Assembly (NCBI GenBank): GCA_020726505.1
Contig: JAHLEZ010000002.1
Coordinates: 5,518,001-5,582,000 of the forward strand
DNA: 64,000 bases
Direction of reading: 5' to 3'
Source of the DNA: Leptodontidium sp. MPI-SDFR-AT-0119
Taxonomy: Eukaryota; Ascomycota; Leotiomycetes; Helotiales; Leptodontidiaceae
Part shown: positions 23,300-34,899 of the stretch, piece by piece
How the letters are laid out: every line of letters begins with the position of its first letter
How positions within the stretch are numbered: the first letter of the stretch is position 1
Position numbers and translations under genes: made by a program
Notes under the pieces: generated by a model
Databases searched by the model: none
What the model was told of the DNA's origin: nothing
Seen by the model: the letters and a program-made list of their open reading frames with translations, nothing else

Positions 23300-26200
23300 A
23301 TAAAGTTAATAAATATTTATTAATACTTTTAAAAATATAACGCTAAGCGTTTAGCCCTCGTTTTTAATAAGTAAAGTACACTTAACCCTTTAACTCTTAA
23401 CGTTTACGAAAGCCCCACGTATAACTGCCCGTGAGTAAAAACGGGCGTCTATAAATTTAACTTAATAGTATAAAAAGACTACCCTTAAGACTTATTAATC
23501 GTTATTGCGAAACATAAACAGACCAAAAACTACTTCTATTAAAGAGTTATTTTTAATCTTTCGTTTATTATAATTAGTTTAATCTGTAAAATTACTTATA
23601 ATTAACTATTAAAGTCTCCCCTTAAGATCTGCGCCTTAATATAATGTGTTTATAAACCCGTTACTACTATTTACGTCTCGTTATATAGCCCTTTAAGTAG
23701 TACGAGATTTTGTAAAAGAAGTATTAGCGCGTTAAGCTTTAAGTATAATTATAAAGGGGAAAGTAATAAAAGATTAATTTTCTAAAGAGTTTTAGCCGAG
23801 AATTAGTAAATATTAACTTCGGCCACATTTACGTTTATTACGTATATATTTACGGCTAAATATATCTGATTTTAACTTATAAGTCGATTAAGGATTATTT
23901 CGTTAAGTTTCGTAATTGTAGTATTTAAAGTTAATAATAAACACTGGCCTATAAAAGTAATAAAATTAATAGTGGCTCTTATAAGAAGGTCTTACGGGTA
24001 TACGAATTGAATTAAGCCAGAAACACTAATAAGCTAATTTACGTACTCCGGAATCGTAACTAAGTACTCTTGCCGAGGGTCGTAAAGTAGATTATTAACT
24101 TAATTAATAAATTCCGGATCGTAAACCCCCTCTTAAACCTATATATTAATCTATAACGTAATCTGACAAAGTCGTGGCTAAATAAACGACTTTTAAAAGT
24201 AAGCGCTAATAATATTTGCCTATAAGCCGCGTGGCACAACTAAAAGGATTTATATAAAGTCTCCCCTGAGGATTATAAATACCTTACTAAACAAAACATC
24301 GTCCGTAGTAGCTCGTAAATTAACGTATAAGTAGTAAACTACTTTAAAACAATATTTATTTTATATAAGCACTTTGTTTTAAATGATTAAATTTGTTTAT
24401 TATAAGAGAACGCTAAGAGTACTTTACTTTATAATATTATTATAAGATTAATTGGAATCTTGAATTACAAGTGTAACGTACGTCTATTAGGTAATAAGAG
24501 AACCGTAATACCCGTAGACGTAACGTAAAGGACTGTTTTCCCTTGGCTATAATAATAATAATAAAGACTTTTATAAAGAAACGTCTTATTAAAGCCGCCT
24601 TAGCCTTAAACATAAAAATATGCGGTTTGCGGCTCCGTAGTAATAGCCGTTATAATCTCTATAAAAGCCGCAAGCTAATCCGTATTTAGTTAACCTCTTA
24701 TCATTTTAATTAACGTAATTAAATCTTTGTTTTAATTTCTTCTTAACTATTAAGCGTGACTACGGGCTTAGTCTTACACGTAAGAAGGCAACCTAATACC
24801 TATAAGCGTCTATTATTAATTCGTAAATCTAACCGCGAGTAGAAACAAACTATAATCGTAATAAAGATTTAAGAGAAGAAAAGGAAATCCCGATTTAGTC
24901 CGTAACTTATATATTAAATCGTCGTAAAAGTGGTCTTTATATTAGTCCTAAATAACTCGCAGATTTGTAATCTCTTATTAATAGAGCCTAATTAAGAAAA
25001 ACGTTTATAAACCACCCGCTAAAGTAAAAAGCTTTGCCTTATTAAAGTACTAATATTACTCTTAGTTGTTTTCGACTAACCCACGAGTAATACAGGCGGC
25101 CTTATAAGTCTCGTACGTAGTGCCCTTAAAATCAAATAACTCTTTAAACGATTTTAGTCTACGAACAATTATTAAAAGGAGCCGTAAATAAAAACGCTCG
25201 CTCGAAACGGGGCTATAATAATATATACGGCCGAGACAGTTTTCTCCCTTTTACTAAAACTTTCATTTACGAGTTTTTTAATCTTAAACGTAGTAAGTTA
25301 AAAACTTTAAATATAGTTATAGTTTTATAATAAGGTTTTTCGTATTAAACTTAAAGAACCTTATAAGCGTAAAATAGGCTATATCTCGTTTTATAATTAG
25401 CTCTTTTAGGGGGATTTCGGCTAGAAAGTAAACCGTTTGCTCCCCTTATAAATAAACTATAAGGTGCTATACGAGTAAGAATTCTTTATAAGTAGGGTAC
25501 TCGAGAAGTCGTTATATAACCTTTAGAGGACTTATATACCACGCTTATACGTAATTAGTAATTTCATCGTTCGTATTTAAGACCACAAGAGTTATACAGT
25601 TTAAGTTTATACCGTTATACACGTACTTATAGATATACTTTACGACTTAAACCGAGCCGTAAACTTTAACGTTAATATACGAACGATAGTAATTAAGAAG
25701 ATATAAATTATATAAAACAATTTAATAATTATTTAATTATATATCTCGGCCGCCTTTACGAACTATAAATATCCGTTTATCTTGCTTACGTTAGTAAATA
25801 AGATACTTATCCTCGTAAATAACCGTAATTACCTAAAACTCTTTCGGAAATCGCTTTTAATACGTTAACGAGTCGTTTAAGGATTTATAAGCTATATAAA
25901 AAGCGTTAGGGAAGTCACGTCCACATAATTCGTAAGTTATATTATTAAAGACTAATTCCCGTAACTTACTCGTAAAGTTTATAACCTCGTCTAGAATCTT
26001 TGTAAAAATAATCTTATTAACCTGTTAAGGCACTAAGTAATTACTTAGATTCTTAAGTTAAAGAAGTAAGTGTAAATGTAGTAAGTTACACTTTTAATAC
26101 TTAATAATATATACGTAAGCACGATATTTTTCGAAAACCCCTTTTCTAATAATATCACTTAAAAACTCTTTAACCTTTAGACGAAAAACGCCGGCGATAA

Positions 26201-27500
26201 TATTAAGGCGGTTAATTAATTAAGATTTTATTATTTTTAACTCGCGAATAATTTCCGGCTATCGCGAGTTAGTCGTAAACGTAATAAAGAGAGTAAGCCG
26301 GCCGAAATAACGAACTATCGCTATAAAATCTTAAAATAACTATTATATAAAACCATTATTACCTATAAAAAAAACAAGAAAATAAAACGACATCTATAAT
26401 CTATAGAATTTATATTTACACGAATTAACGTATTTATAAGCTCGTTATATAAGTCCGCACGTATATCTTCTTAATAAGTTCGTAACTAATTAAGTCGTGT
26501 CGTTTAATAAACGATATGAACGTCAATAATATATTATTAAAATAGGTAATTAGTATAAAAGAAAATACGTAATTAACTAATCCGCGAAAAGAGCCGATAC
26601 TTATAAAACGGCTATTATATTAACCGTTAATTTAGTTAAAAGCGATCTTAATTATAAAGTCGTAAAAACTAATATTACCTTAGTTTATTATAAGGAAAGA
26701 GTAACAAGTAACTTAATAAAAAGTAGGCTAGGTTCGTAACGTGTATTTAATATAAAAGCGGACTGTTACGGCCTAATTCACGGACTATAAGAACAATATT
26801 TTTAAAGCTAGCTTTATTGTACTCGTTTAGAATAATCCTTATAAACTTATTTGTAATAAACAAATTTTCTCGTCTCTTATTAATATTACTTTGTAAAACT
26901 AGTCGTATTTATGGGCTAATAATGATCTGAAAATTATTATCTTATAATTATAAATACTCTCAGGCGGTTCAGTATTTAGTCGTAAATGGATTTTCTTTAA
27001 TAACTACTTAATATAAATCACGTAAAACCGTAACGTTAAGTTAAAAGTACTACTCAAGCCGAATATTAGTTACGAAATTAAAGTCGTAAAAAAAAATTAA
27101 GTAAAAGCGGGCGCCTATTACAAACCAGGAACTAAGGGCCCTTATAAGTAATAAAGCTCTCTGTGAGCTAGAAAAGTAGTTAACCTGCGAGTTAAGTTAA
27201 TACAGTCTTCTTTATTAGTCTTAATAAACGTAAAAAAGAGAGTTAAGTTATATTATTATATCTTCTAGTAAAAAGTATTACTTCGCGGATTTATATTATT
27301 TAATAGCCTTTATAATACGCCTAGCGGATCCCGTAACAGGTTTATATAAACCGCCCCTTTCTTGTAATAAAGCTTATAATCTCCCTTAGTTACTCACTCG
27401 TCGATTTAATAGAGTGCGCTACACTTTGTATACTCGTGAGTTATAAGACTAATATCTTATAGACTTATAGTAATAAAAACGGACTGAAACCTAACTAGAA
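23300..27500 (-). pseudogene. Helitron Rep-helicase relic, RIP-degraded
   Basis: On the minus strand, 25720-25560 reads YLLNYYRSYINVKV...VVKYIYKYVYNG and then NDEI, matching the Helitron Rep/helicase protein just before the rolling-circle domain (consensus YLL..Y.CHINVE...KYIYKYVYKG). Further downstream on that strand, about 24100-23850, LNTTITKLNEIILNRL...QIYLAVN resembles the helicase C-terminal PTNxxVxxLNxxIL...TYLAVDSV segment. Order and spacing fit one Helitron ORF. Stops are frequent. The 5' TC and 3' CTRR ends were not located, so the limits are approximate. Confidence 0.65.
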
Positions 27501-27551
27501 CCGCCTAAAAGGGAGTTAATATAATAAGTATAAGTATTATAGGAGAAGAAG

Positions 27552-27712
27552 GTGTTTCGGGCTATAAAGGACTCGCAAGAGAAGGAAGAGGTAGTGTTTC
27601 GGGCCGTAAAGGACTCGTAGGAGGAGGAGGAGGTGGTGGTGTTTCGGGCCGTAAAGGACTCATAGGAGGAGGAGGTAGTGGTAGTGTTTCGGGCCGTAAA
27701 AGAGGAGAAGTA
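27552..27712 (-). repeat. Coding-compatible 42/45-bp minisatellite (Pro-rich)
   Basis: Tandem units begin with GTGTTTCGGGC at 27552, 27594, 27639 and 27684, with periods 42, 45 and 45 bp, all multiples of three. On the minus strand each unit reads PPPPTSPLRPETPP-like. It sits upstream of the Helitron relic on the same strand and is probably a proline-rich N-terminal repeat of that ORF. Confidence 0.75.
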
Positions 27713-27933
27713 AGAGAAGGATTATTTTAAGCTCGCGCTGCCTCTCGCGCTACTTTTATTTAAGCCTTTATTCGACGACGACGTTTTATAAGTCGTGGAT
27801 TGTCCTTAAGAGCCGCAACAGAGCCGCTGCGAGTTTATCGAGGAGTGTTCGGATTAATTTCCGCTAGAGGTTATCGAGGATTTAATTAAAAGTAAAGTTA
27901 ATTAACGATTAAGAGCACTTTTGCGAACGTACA
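27713..27933. other. Repeat sequence, unassigned
   Basis: Short stretch between the minisatellite and the next LTR. It probably belongs to the 5' part of the Helitron. No signal was recognised. Confidence 0.3.
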
Positions 27934-28274
27934 TGTTACGACTTACGATGCGCCTCGTATTCTAACCGACACGGGCTCGTAGCATCGCTAGCTATGCGAC
28001 GGCGCTAAGCCGAATAGGGAAGACTTAGTAGCGAGCCTGCGACATATTAACGTGAATAGTACTCGACTACGCTAGGCCTTATTAAGAGGGTCCTTTACGT
28101 ATATATACTCGAGCCCTCCTTTACAGAGAACTTTCCTTTTCTCTTTGTCTTTTTTTCTCGATTTTAAGCGTAATTAAAGGCCTAAATATAAAGCTAAAGT
28201 CTACTTGTTATATTAACCTCTTATTAGCCGTAATATAAGAAAAGACTAATACCCTTTTATTATAAAGTGTTATA
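27934..28274 (+). repeat. Gypsy LTR, copy 2
   Basis: Begins TGTTACGACTTACGATGCGCC and aligns with 30429-30768 and with the reverse complement of 12937-13277. A TATATA-containing segment near 28100 could be the promoter TATA region. The right end is estimated at the TGTTATA motif. Confidence 0.65.
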
Positions 28275-30428
28275 TCTTACTTAATCTTACGCCTTATTAA
28301 CTTGCCCTTATAATAAGTTAATAACGAGCCTTAATACCTTAGCCTATTTGATAAATAAGTACTTCTTTACCTTAGTAATAGATTATCTTAGAGAAAGCTA
28401 AATATTCTTTCGCGGTTAATTTACCTTACTATAATTCGACGCGCGCCCCTATTTTAAATATATATTTAATTAATAAATTAATTAATAACTTTAAATACCT
28501 CCTTACTTTACGTTATTACTACTACTAACCTCTCCCCTTTATTAGTGAAGCTCTAAAGAAAGAAGCGCCCTTGTGCGGCTAGGCTTTATTAATACCTTTA
28601 TCCCTTTAGTCGAGACTCTCTTGAAGGAACTAGAGAGCTTTAACGGATTTGACTTAGACTTAGAAGACAAACCTTAGCGTTTCTTTGACGTATCACTAAA
28701 GCCTATTAATATAAAGGGCCTTACCCCCGCTTAATAAGCTAAAGTAAATTAATTAATTAAGGACTTTATTAACTTTATTATCGCCGCTGCGGTTACACAA
28801 GCCCTCACTTAATATATTATTAATAACCCTCGCTAAGAGACTAATACTTTCTCTCCTTTTAACTAATTAGTGTAAGCTCTTACGGCGGACTTCTAGCCTA
28901 CCGTCGATTATTACTTCTTTAAGTTAAACCCTATTATTCTTATTATTAAGTCTAATAAAGTTAAGTACCCTTATATCCCCTTTAGTAATTATAAGGGCAA
29001 AATTAAATATAACGCCTAAAAGATAAATATAAAGCTTTTTATTTAAAAATACTTAAGTAACTTTTTAATTAATGAATCGTAAATTTATGTTTACTTTAAG
29101 TATATAAAAAAAGAGGCTAAGACTATTATTTTTTAATAAATAAACCCTGACTTTACTAAAGACTTTAATAAAACCGCTGATGTCTTAAAGGCTTTAAATT
29201 AGCGTTTTTTTAATTATAACTAAGTATAAGCTACTAAGCTTAAGTATAACTAATTATAAATAAGTAATATAACTTATAATAAGTTTCGTATAAAGTTTAC
29301 AATATACGCGGCTATTAAAAAAATCTTATTTAACTACTAATTCGACGATATATACGAGAAAGTCTTAAATAAACTTAAGTATAATATTTGAACTAAGAAA
29401 TATAAATTCGCTAGAGATTATATAACTCTTAATAAGTTCTTAGCCGTCTCAGATCACAAGTTATAAAATATTACTATTAAATAAGCTAATAAACGTATTA
29501 TTACTACTATCTATAAAGCCCCTCGAGTCTCCTTTAATAATACTAACATTAGCGACTCGCGTAGTATCCTAAAGAAAGATAATTAGCGTTCGACTTCACT
29601 TACTCTTATTACTCACGTATAGAGACTATTAACTCTAAGACAGTCGTTAAATATCCGCTAACGTACGCCCTCTCTTTCGCCTATCTTACGCCGACTTAAG
29701 TCCCTTGTACTTCTTTTTATACTTAAGGACGTCTCTTCCGACACTTATTTTTACTATAATAAAACCGGCTATTAACCTAGCGACTGCCCTAAGCGCTATA
29801 AAGATTAAGCTCTCGATAAGTCGATTTCTTAATTAGTTATTACCGAGGATTTAAAGACTAACGAGTTCTTAAAAAACTCTTAAGCTATAATAAAAACTTA
29901 CACCTCAATATAAGTTATAACTTATAAAAGGACTTAATATTTAATTTTTATACTCTTATTAAAAGATAATAGTTCTTAATTAGTATTAAACTAAAAAGAA
30001 ATAAATTCTTTATTAAAACACTTATATATATTAATAGTAAAGTTAATATTTTTAGTATTATTAAAACCTCTTTTATATACTAACTTATTAAGTAATTTAA
30101 TATTTCTTTTATATTCCTCCTTTAATTAATCGTCTTAACTAGTTATAATAATAAGAAAAGTAAGTTAATTAATATAGCCGTCTTACTTACCTTAATAATT
30201 AACTGCCAGCGAATTAACTTCCCCTTTTTAGTAATTAACTTAAGAAATATTAACATCTTAATAAGCTAGAAGTTCCTTAAGTATTATAACTTAAAGTAAT
30301 TATATACAAAGAACCGTAATCGACTAAAATAGCTATTAAATATAACCGTTTAGCCGTACTTTAACTAGCGAGTCTTCATCGACATTAACCGCTTTAATAA
30401 GTTAATTATTAAGTCTTACTAACTTAAT
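28275..30428 (+). pseudogene. Gypsy gag and protease region, RIP-degraded
   Basis: The + strand reads as Gag from about 28600, ending in a nucleocapsid knuckle near 29740-29790 that now reads YFYYNKTGYQPSDCPKR with Trp as stop. It should be CFYC...H...C, with Cys and His changed by C-to-T. Sequence to 30428 probably covers protease and the linker to RT. The unit stops where the next LTR begins, so most of pol is missing. Confidence 0.7.
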
Positions 30429-30768
30429 GTTACGACTTACGATGCGCCTCGTATTCTAACCGACACGGGCTCGTAGCATCGCTAGCTATGCGACGGCGCT
30501 AGGCCTAATAGGGAGGACTAAGTGGCAAGCCTGCGACATATTAACGTGAATAATACTCGACTATGTTAAGCCCTATTAAAAGGGTCCTTTATATATATAT
30601 ACTCGAGCCTTCTCTTATAAAGAACTCTCCTTTCCTCTTTATCTTTTTTTCTTAATTTTAAGTGTAACTTTAGGCCTAAATATAAAGTTAAAGTTAACTT
30701 ACTATATTAACCTTTTATTAGTTATAATATAAGAAAAAACTAATACCTCTTTATTATAAAGCGTTATA
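30429..30768 (+). repeat. Gypsy LTR, copy 3
   Basis: Same LTR as 27934-28274, starting TGTTACGACTTACGATGCGCC; differences between the copies are mainly C/T and G/A. It abuts the truncated upstream unit, implying insertion of one element into another or a recombination product. Confidence 0.65.
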
Positions 30769-31940
30769 TTTTACTTAATTTTATACCTTATTGACTTACT
30801 CTTATAATAAGTTAATAACTAGCCTTAATACCTTAGCTTATTTAATAAATAAGTACTTCTTTCCCCTAATAATAGACTATCCTAAAGAAAGCTAAATATT
30901 CTCTCGTAATTAATTTACTTTATTATAACTTAACGCGCGCCCTTATTTCGAACGTATATCTAATTAATAAATTAATTAATAACTTTAAATACCTCTTTAC
31001 TTTACTTTACTACTACTGCCGACTTCTCCCCCTCGTTAGCGAAGCTTTAGAGAAAGAAGCGCTCTTATATAACTAGGCTTTACTAATACTCTTATCCCTT
31101 TAGTCGAAACTCTTTTAAAAGAACTAAACAACTTCGACGGATTCGACTTAGACCTAAAGGACAAACCTTAGCGTTTCTTTAATATATTGCCGGAGCCTTC
31201 TAATATAAAAGGCCTTACCCCTGCTTAATAAACTAAAGTAAATCAGTTAATTAAGGACTCTATTAACTCTACTATCGCCGCCGCTGTTATATAAGCCCTT
31301 ACTTAATATACTATTAATAACCCCCGTTAAAAGACTTATACTCCTTCCCTTTCTTTTAACTAATTAACTTATACTCTTATCGCGAACCTCTAATTAACTA
31401 CTAACTATTACCTACTAAAGCTAAATATATTAATCTTAGTAATAAAGCCTTTTAAGGTTAAGTACCCCCGACTCCCTTTTAGTAATTATAAGAGAAATAT
31501 TAAATATAATACTTAAAAAATAAATATAAAGTTATTTCTAAAAGAATACTTTAATAACTTTAAGAGTAAATTATCTTAAGTTAAGGCTTACTTTTAATAT
31601 ACCGCTAGCGAAGCTAAGACTATTATCCTTTAGTATATAAATCCCGACTATACTAAAACCTTTAATATAATAGCCGACGTATTAAAGGCGCTAAACTAGC
31701 GATTCTTCGATTATAACCGGGTCTAAGCTACTAAGAGACTCTATAATTAACTTACTATAAGAAATATAATATATAACAATTTCTAAGTTAAATTCACGTT
31801 ATATATTATTATAGGCAAGATCGCTCGCATTTATTAGTTCGAGGATGTATATAAAAAGGTATCCCCGACCCTTAAATATATAATTTATATCGAGAAGTAT
31901 AAGATAAATAATAATTATATTACTCTTAATAAGCTCTTAG
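30769..31940 (+). pseudogene. Gypsy gag, second copy, truncated
   Basis: Closely parallels 28275-29450 (same Gag order, many RIP-type stops) and ends inside Gag at the equivalent of AATAAGTTCTTAG, where the miniature LTR element begins. The rest of the Gypsy element is not found on the other side. Confidence 0.7.
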
Positions 31941-32093
31941 TGTGGTGGGGATGGCACGTGAGAACTTGTCAGCTGACTTGACTACCCCTTTATATAGCCG
32001 GCTACTAGCTGTAAAGTTACATCCACAGAATATATATAACGAATACTACTTTTAGCTCTTTTGTCAATACGATTAGGCTTTGTCCCCTTCACA
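31941..32093 (+). repeat. Left LTR of the miniature element, 153 bp
   Basis: TG...CA-bounded; contains CAGCTGACTTGACTACCCC and a TATATAG box. Same length as its partner at 32742-32894. Confidence 0.8.
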
Positions 32094-32741
32094 TTTTAGT
32101 GACTTACACAGGGAGTATTAAGATGCGCGTGTATATCTTTAGTCGAAGGCCCTTAAACACTTAGAACCTCTTCTCTTTGATTTATAGTCAAGTTTAACGA
32201 AATATAAAGATATACCTCTCGTACACGATACTTTCGCACACGATACCTTCGCACACGACGATACCTCCGCATACGATGCCTTCGTACTTGCCTGACGTAT
32301 ACTTCCTCTTCCGATACTCCTCCTCTCGTTAAGCACTCTTTAGCTCTTACTACACGACAACGATACCTTCAGAGAACCATTAACTTAGCCTTCTCTGCCG
32401 AGCGGCATCATACCTTCTTCGATAGCCTCTACGAGCTCTTCTTAACCTACTTCACTTCTACGACCACTTATCTCTTTCGATATGCCTTTATAAGCTATCT
32501 CTTCGACTTTATACTACGTATAATATTTCTACACTTCGACGCTCTGTACACTTTAATATACACATACACGCACTTGACCCCCCTTTCGCCAAGGCATCTA
32601 AAGGACAAATAAATCATTTACATGTCACTAGTTTTTATATATAAATTATACTATAACTAAATATTTAAATAATGTTAAGGATTAGGTTTAAGATTAAATA
32701 GCTGCCCGAAGGCGGGTAGAGCCTTTAAAGGGAGGGACGGA

Positions 32742-32894
32742 TGTAGTAGGGATAGCACGTGAGAGCTTGTCAGCTGACTTGACTACCCCTTTATATAGCC
32801 GGCTGCCAGCTATAGAGTTACATCCACAAAACATATACAACGAATATTACTTTTGGCTCTTTTGTCAATACGATTGGGCTTTGTCCCCTTCACA
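32742..32894 (+). repeat. Right LTR of the miniature element, 153 bp
   Basis: Direct repeat of 31941-32093, preceded by a polypurine tract. It carries TGTAGTAGGG where the left copy has TGTGGTGGGG, the G-to-A direction of RIP. Confidence 0.8.
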
Positions 32895-33355
32895 ATAGTA
32901 AGAAGTTTATTAAAGAGTCTGATTCGACGATTAAAAAGTAGTTAGAAAAGCGCGTTTATACGCGACGATATTATATTAAGTAAATACAGTTATTCGCGAG
33001 TACGTACAGTTAGTAAACCAAGGATCCTAATATTCCTACAACTAGCGACAGGCCACTGGCTGCGGCTAATTAAAGTATTTCACGTGATAGTATTTTTAAA
33101 AATGGGATTCATATTTAGCTTAATATAATATAAATAGCTAGATTTGTCGAAGCTCTAATTACTAAGATACACTTAAGAATTGTCGTTTAATTACGAGAAC
33201 CTAGCTATTTCCCTTGTACTATACGTGTTTTAGTACTCCCTATAATATATTTATTAAGACTATAACCTTTTATAATACCTGTCTCGTCTATATTCTATCG
33301 TTGGCTGGCTAGAATAGCTTTAATTACCGGAATCTATAGTTTTTAGAACTAAGAC
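32895..33355. other. AT-rich repeat sequence, unassigned
   Basis: No gene or element end is recognised. Its last five bases, AAGAC (33351-33355), are the left target-site copy of the Copia insertion. Confidence 0.5.
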
Positions 33356-33612
33356 TGTCGGTGCAGTACCGGTTCATGTACCACGCCGCATGTGTGAATA
33401 TATTCTAATGCGAATATAGCGACAGAGTAATAAATATATAGTTCAAAAATCTGTATATATTCTAAGAGAGTGCGAGGAGAGCTAAACTATATACTACGGA
33501 ACCCCACCAAATCTCCACCGAAACTAGTCCGGCTAGGCTCTAACCCTTAAATTTGACCCGCACCTACTTTTCTAAACCGAAGTATATTTATGCAGGGACT
33601 TGTGGACTAACA
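33356..33612 (-). repeat. Copia LTR (3')
   Basis: In + orientation it starts TGTCGGTGCAGTACC and ends GTGGACTAACA. Direct repeat of 40677-40933 and of the solo copy at 45459-45715. Confidence 0.9.
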
Positions 33613-34899
33613 CAAGCAAAGCTTCTTTTAGAAAAACTATTTCTAATATATATAAAAGTAAATAACGAGTAATATAAGAAATAATAAATAAAATAACAGA
33701 GTATCTGACATCGTCTAATCCTGATTTAATAATGTCCCGAAAGTGTCCCGAAAGGGGTCTAAATATAGCGAGACGTAGTAGCGAGGTTAAGCGAGAACTA
33801 GTAACAATAAGAACCCTTAGTATTATATAACGTGATAGATATATATATGTGTCGCCTCCCCCTAAAGGTTTGGAATCTCCTTAGCAAATATATATATAAC
33901 TATTATACGTATATTACTTTCTGATCTCCCTGAATTCGCTTGATATAGCTCAAAAACTAATATTTCTAAGAAGACTATATTAAATTAAATAAATAAGCTA
34001 AAAGTAAATATACTCTTTAGAGATAGTTTAGTAAGGAAACAGTATATTAACTAAAAACAGTGCCTGTACTTATACTTATAAGAGCGCTTGACCTCGTATA
34101 CTACAAATACTATATTTAGTGTGTTTGTCTCCTCGCAAAGAACCTATCCCACGAATACGCCTTTAATAATCCTAAGAGTAAGAAATACGTATATTACGTA
34201 GAGAAGAAGTCCCGGTGCAACTTAGTAAGTATTCTTATTTCTTTTCCTTATTTTAAATTATATCTGAATCCTCGCCGAAAGTACTCTAAATGTACAGTTA
34301 CTAATATATAATAGATTCTATAGTTTATCGCCGAAGAATACTTTCGTTTAATTACTGCCCTCAAAGTAAAAGATAAAGAAGCTATTATTGTTGTCGTTAA
34401 ATTAATTAATTCGGCATTATTAGTCGCTACTATTAACGTACTAAAGACTACTAGGGAGTTGTCGTTAGCGTTACTAAAGGAAACGTGCGCTATACGCCAG
34501 GAAATCGCTAGTTTAGCCAGCTCGTAAGTAGTAAGTTAAACCCCTTATCCCTTTTTAATATTAAGGCTCTTAAGTACTAATAACTTTTGTATTATAAGAG
34601 ACAGTATTAGTCTTAAACTAGCTTCTTACTATTGTCTCCTCTGCCGCCACTAAGCGTAATAGGGAGGACGGCGGTGAGGACGATACTCCCACTAAGCGTC
34701 TCTATTAAAGTCGCCGCTATAACGCGGGGGAGGAGAAGGGGGAAGAGGAAGAACCTCTCCTTAATATGTATATATAAGGGATTCGGCCTTATTTCGGATT
34801 AGTTTCGTAGTAAGTTCTTCGTAATAGTACTTTCTTTATATTACTATATAAGAGTAGCCCCCTGTGGTGAAACTAGTAGTTTGTCCTTATTAGAGTGTC

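Larger units (their letters stand above)
31941..32894 (+). mobile_element. Miniature LTR retrotransposon (TRIM-like), 954 bp
   Basis: Two direct repeats of exactly 153 bp, 31941-32093 (TGTGGTGGGG...CCTTCACA) and 32742-32894 (TGTAGTAGGG...CCTTCACA), differ mainly by transitions and flank 648 bp. A purine tract AAAGGGAGGGACGGA lies directly before the right copy, as expected for a + strand polypurine tract. The internal part encodes no recognisable Gag or Pol. Near 32210-32290 it holds imperfect ACGATACCTTCGCAC repeats. No clear target duplication is seen (CTTAG against ATAGT). Confidence 0.75.

Noticed and set aside
32210..32290. Short repeats ACGATACCTTCGCAC considered as a CRISPR-like array
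   Set aside because: Units are irregular and contiguous without unique spacers, and lie in a eukaryotic retroelement interior.
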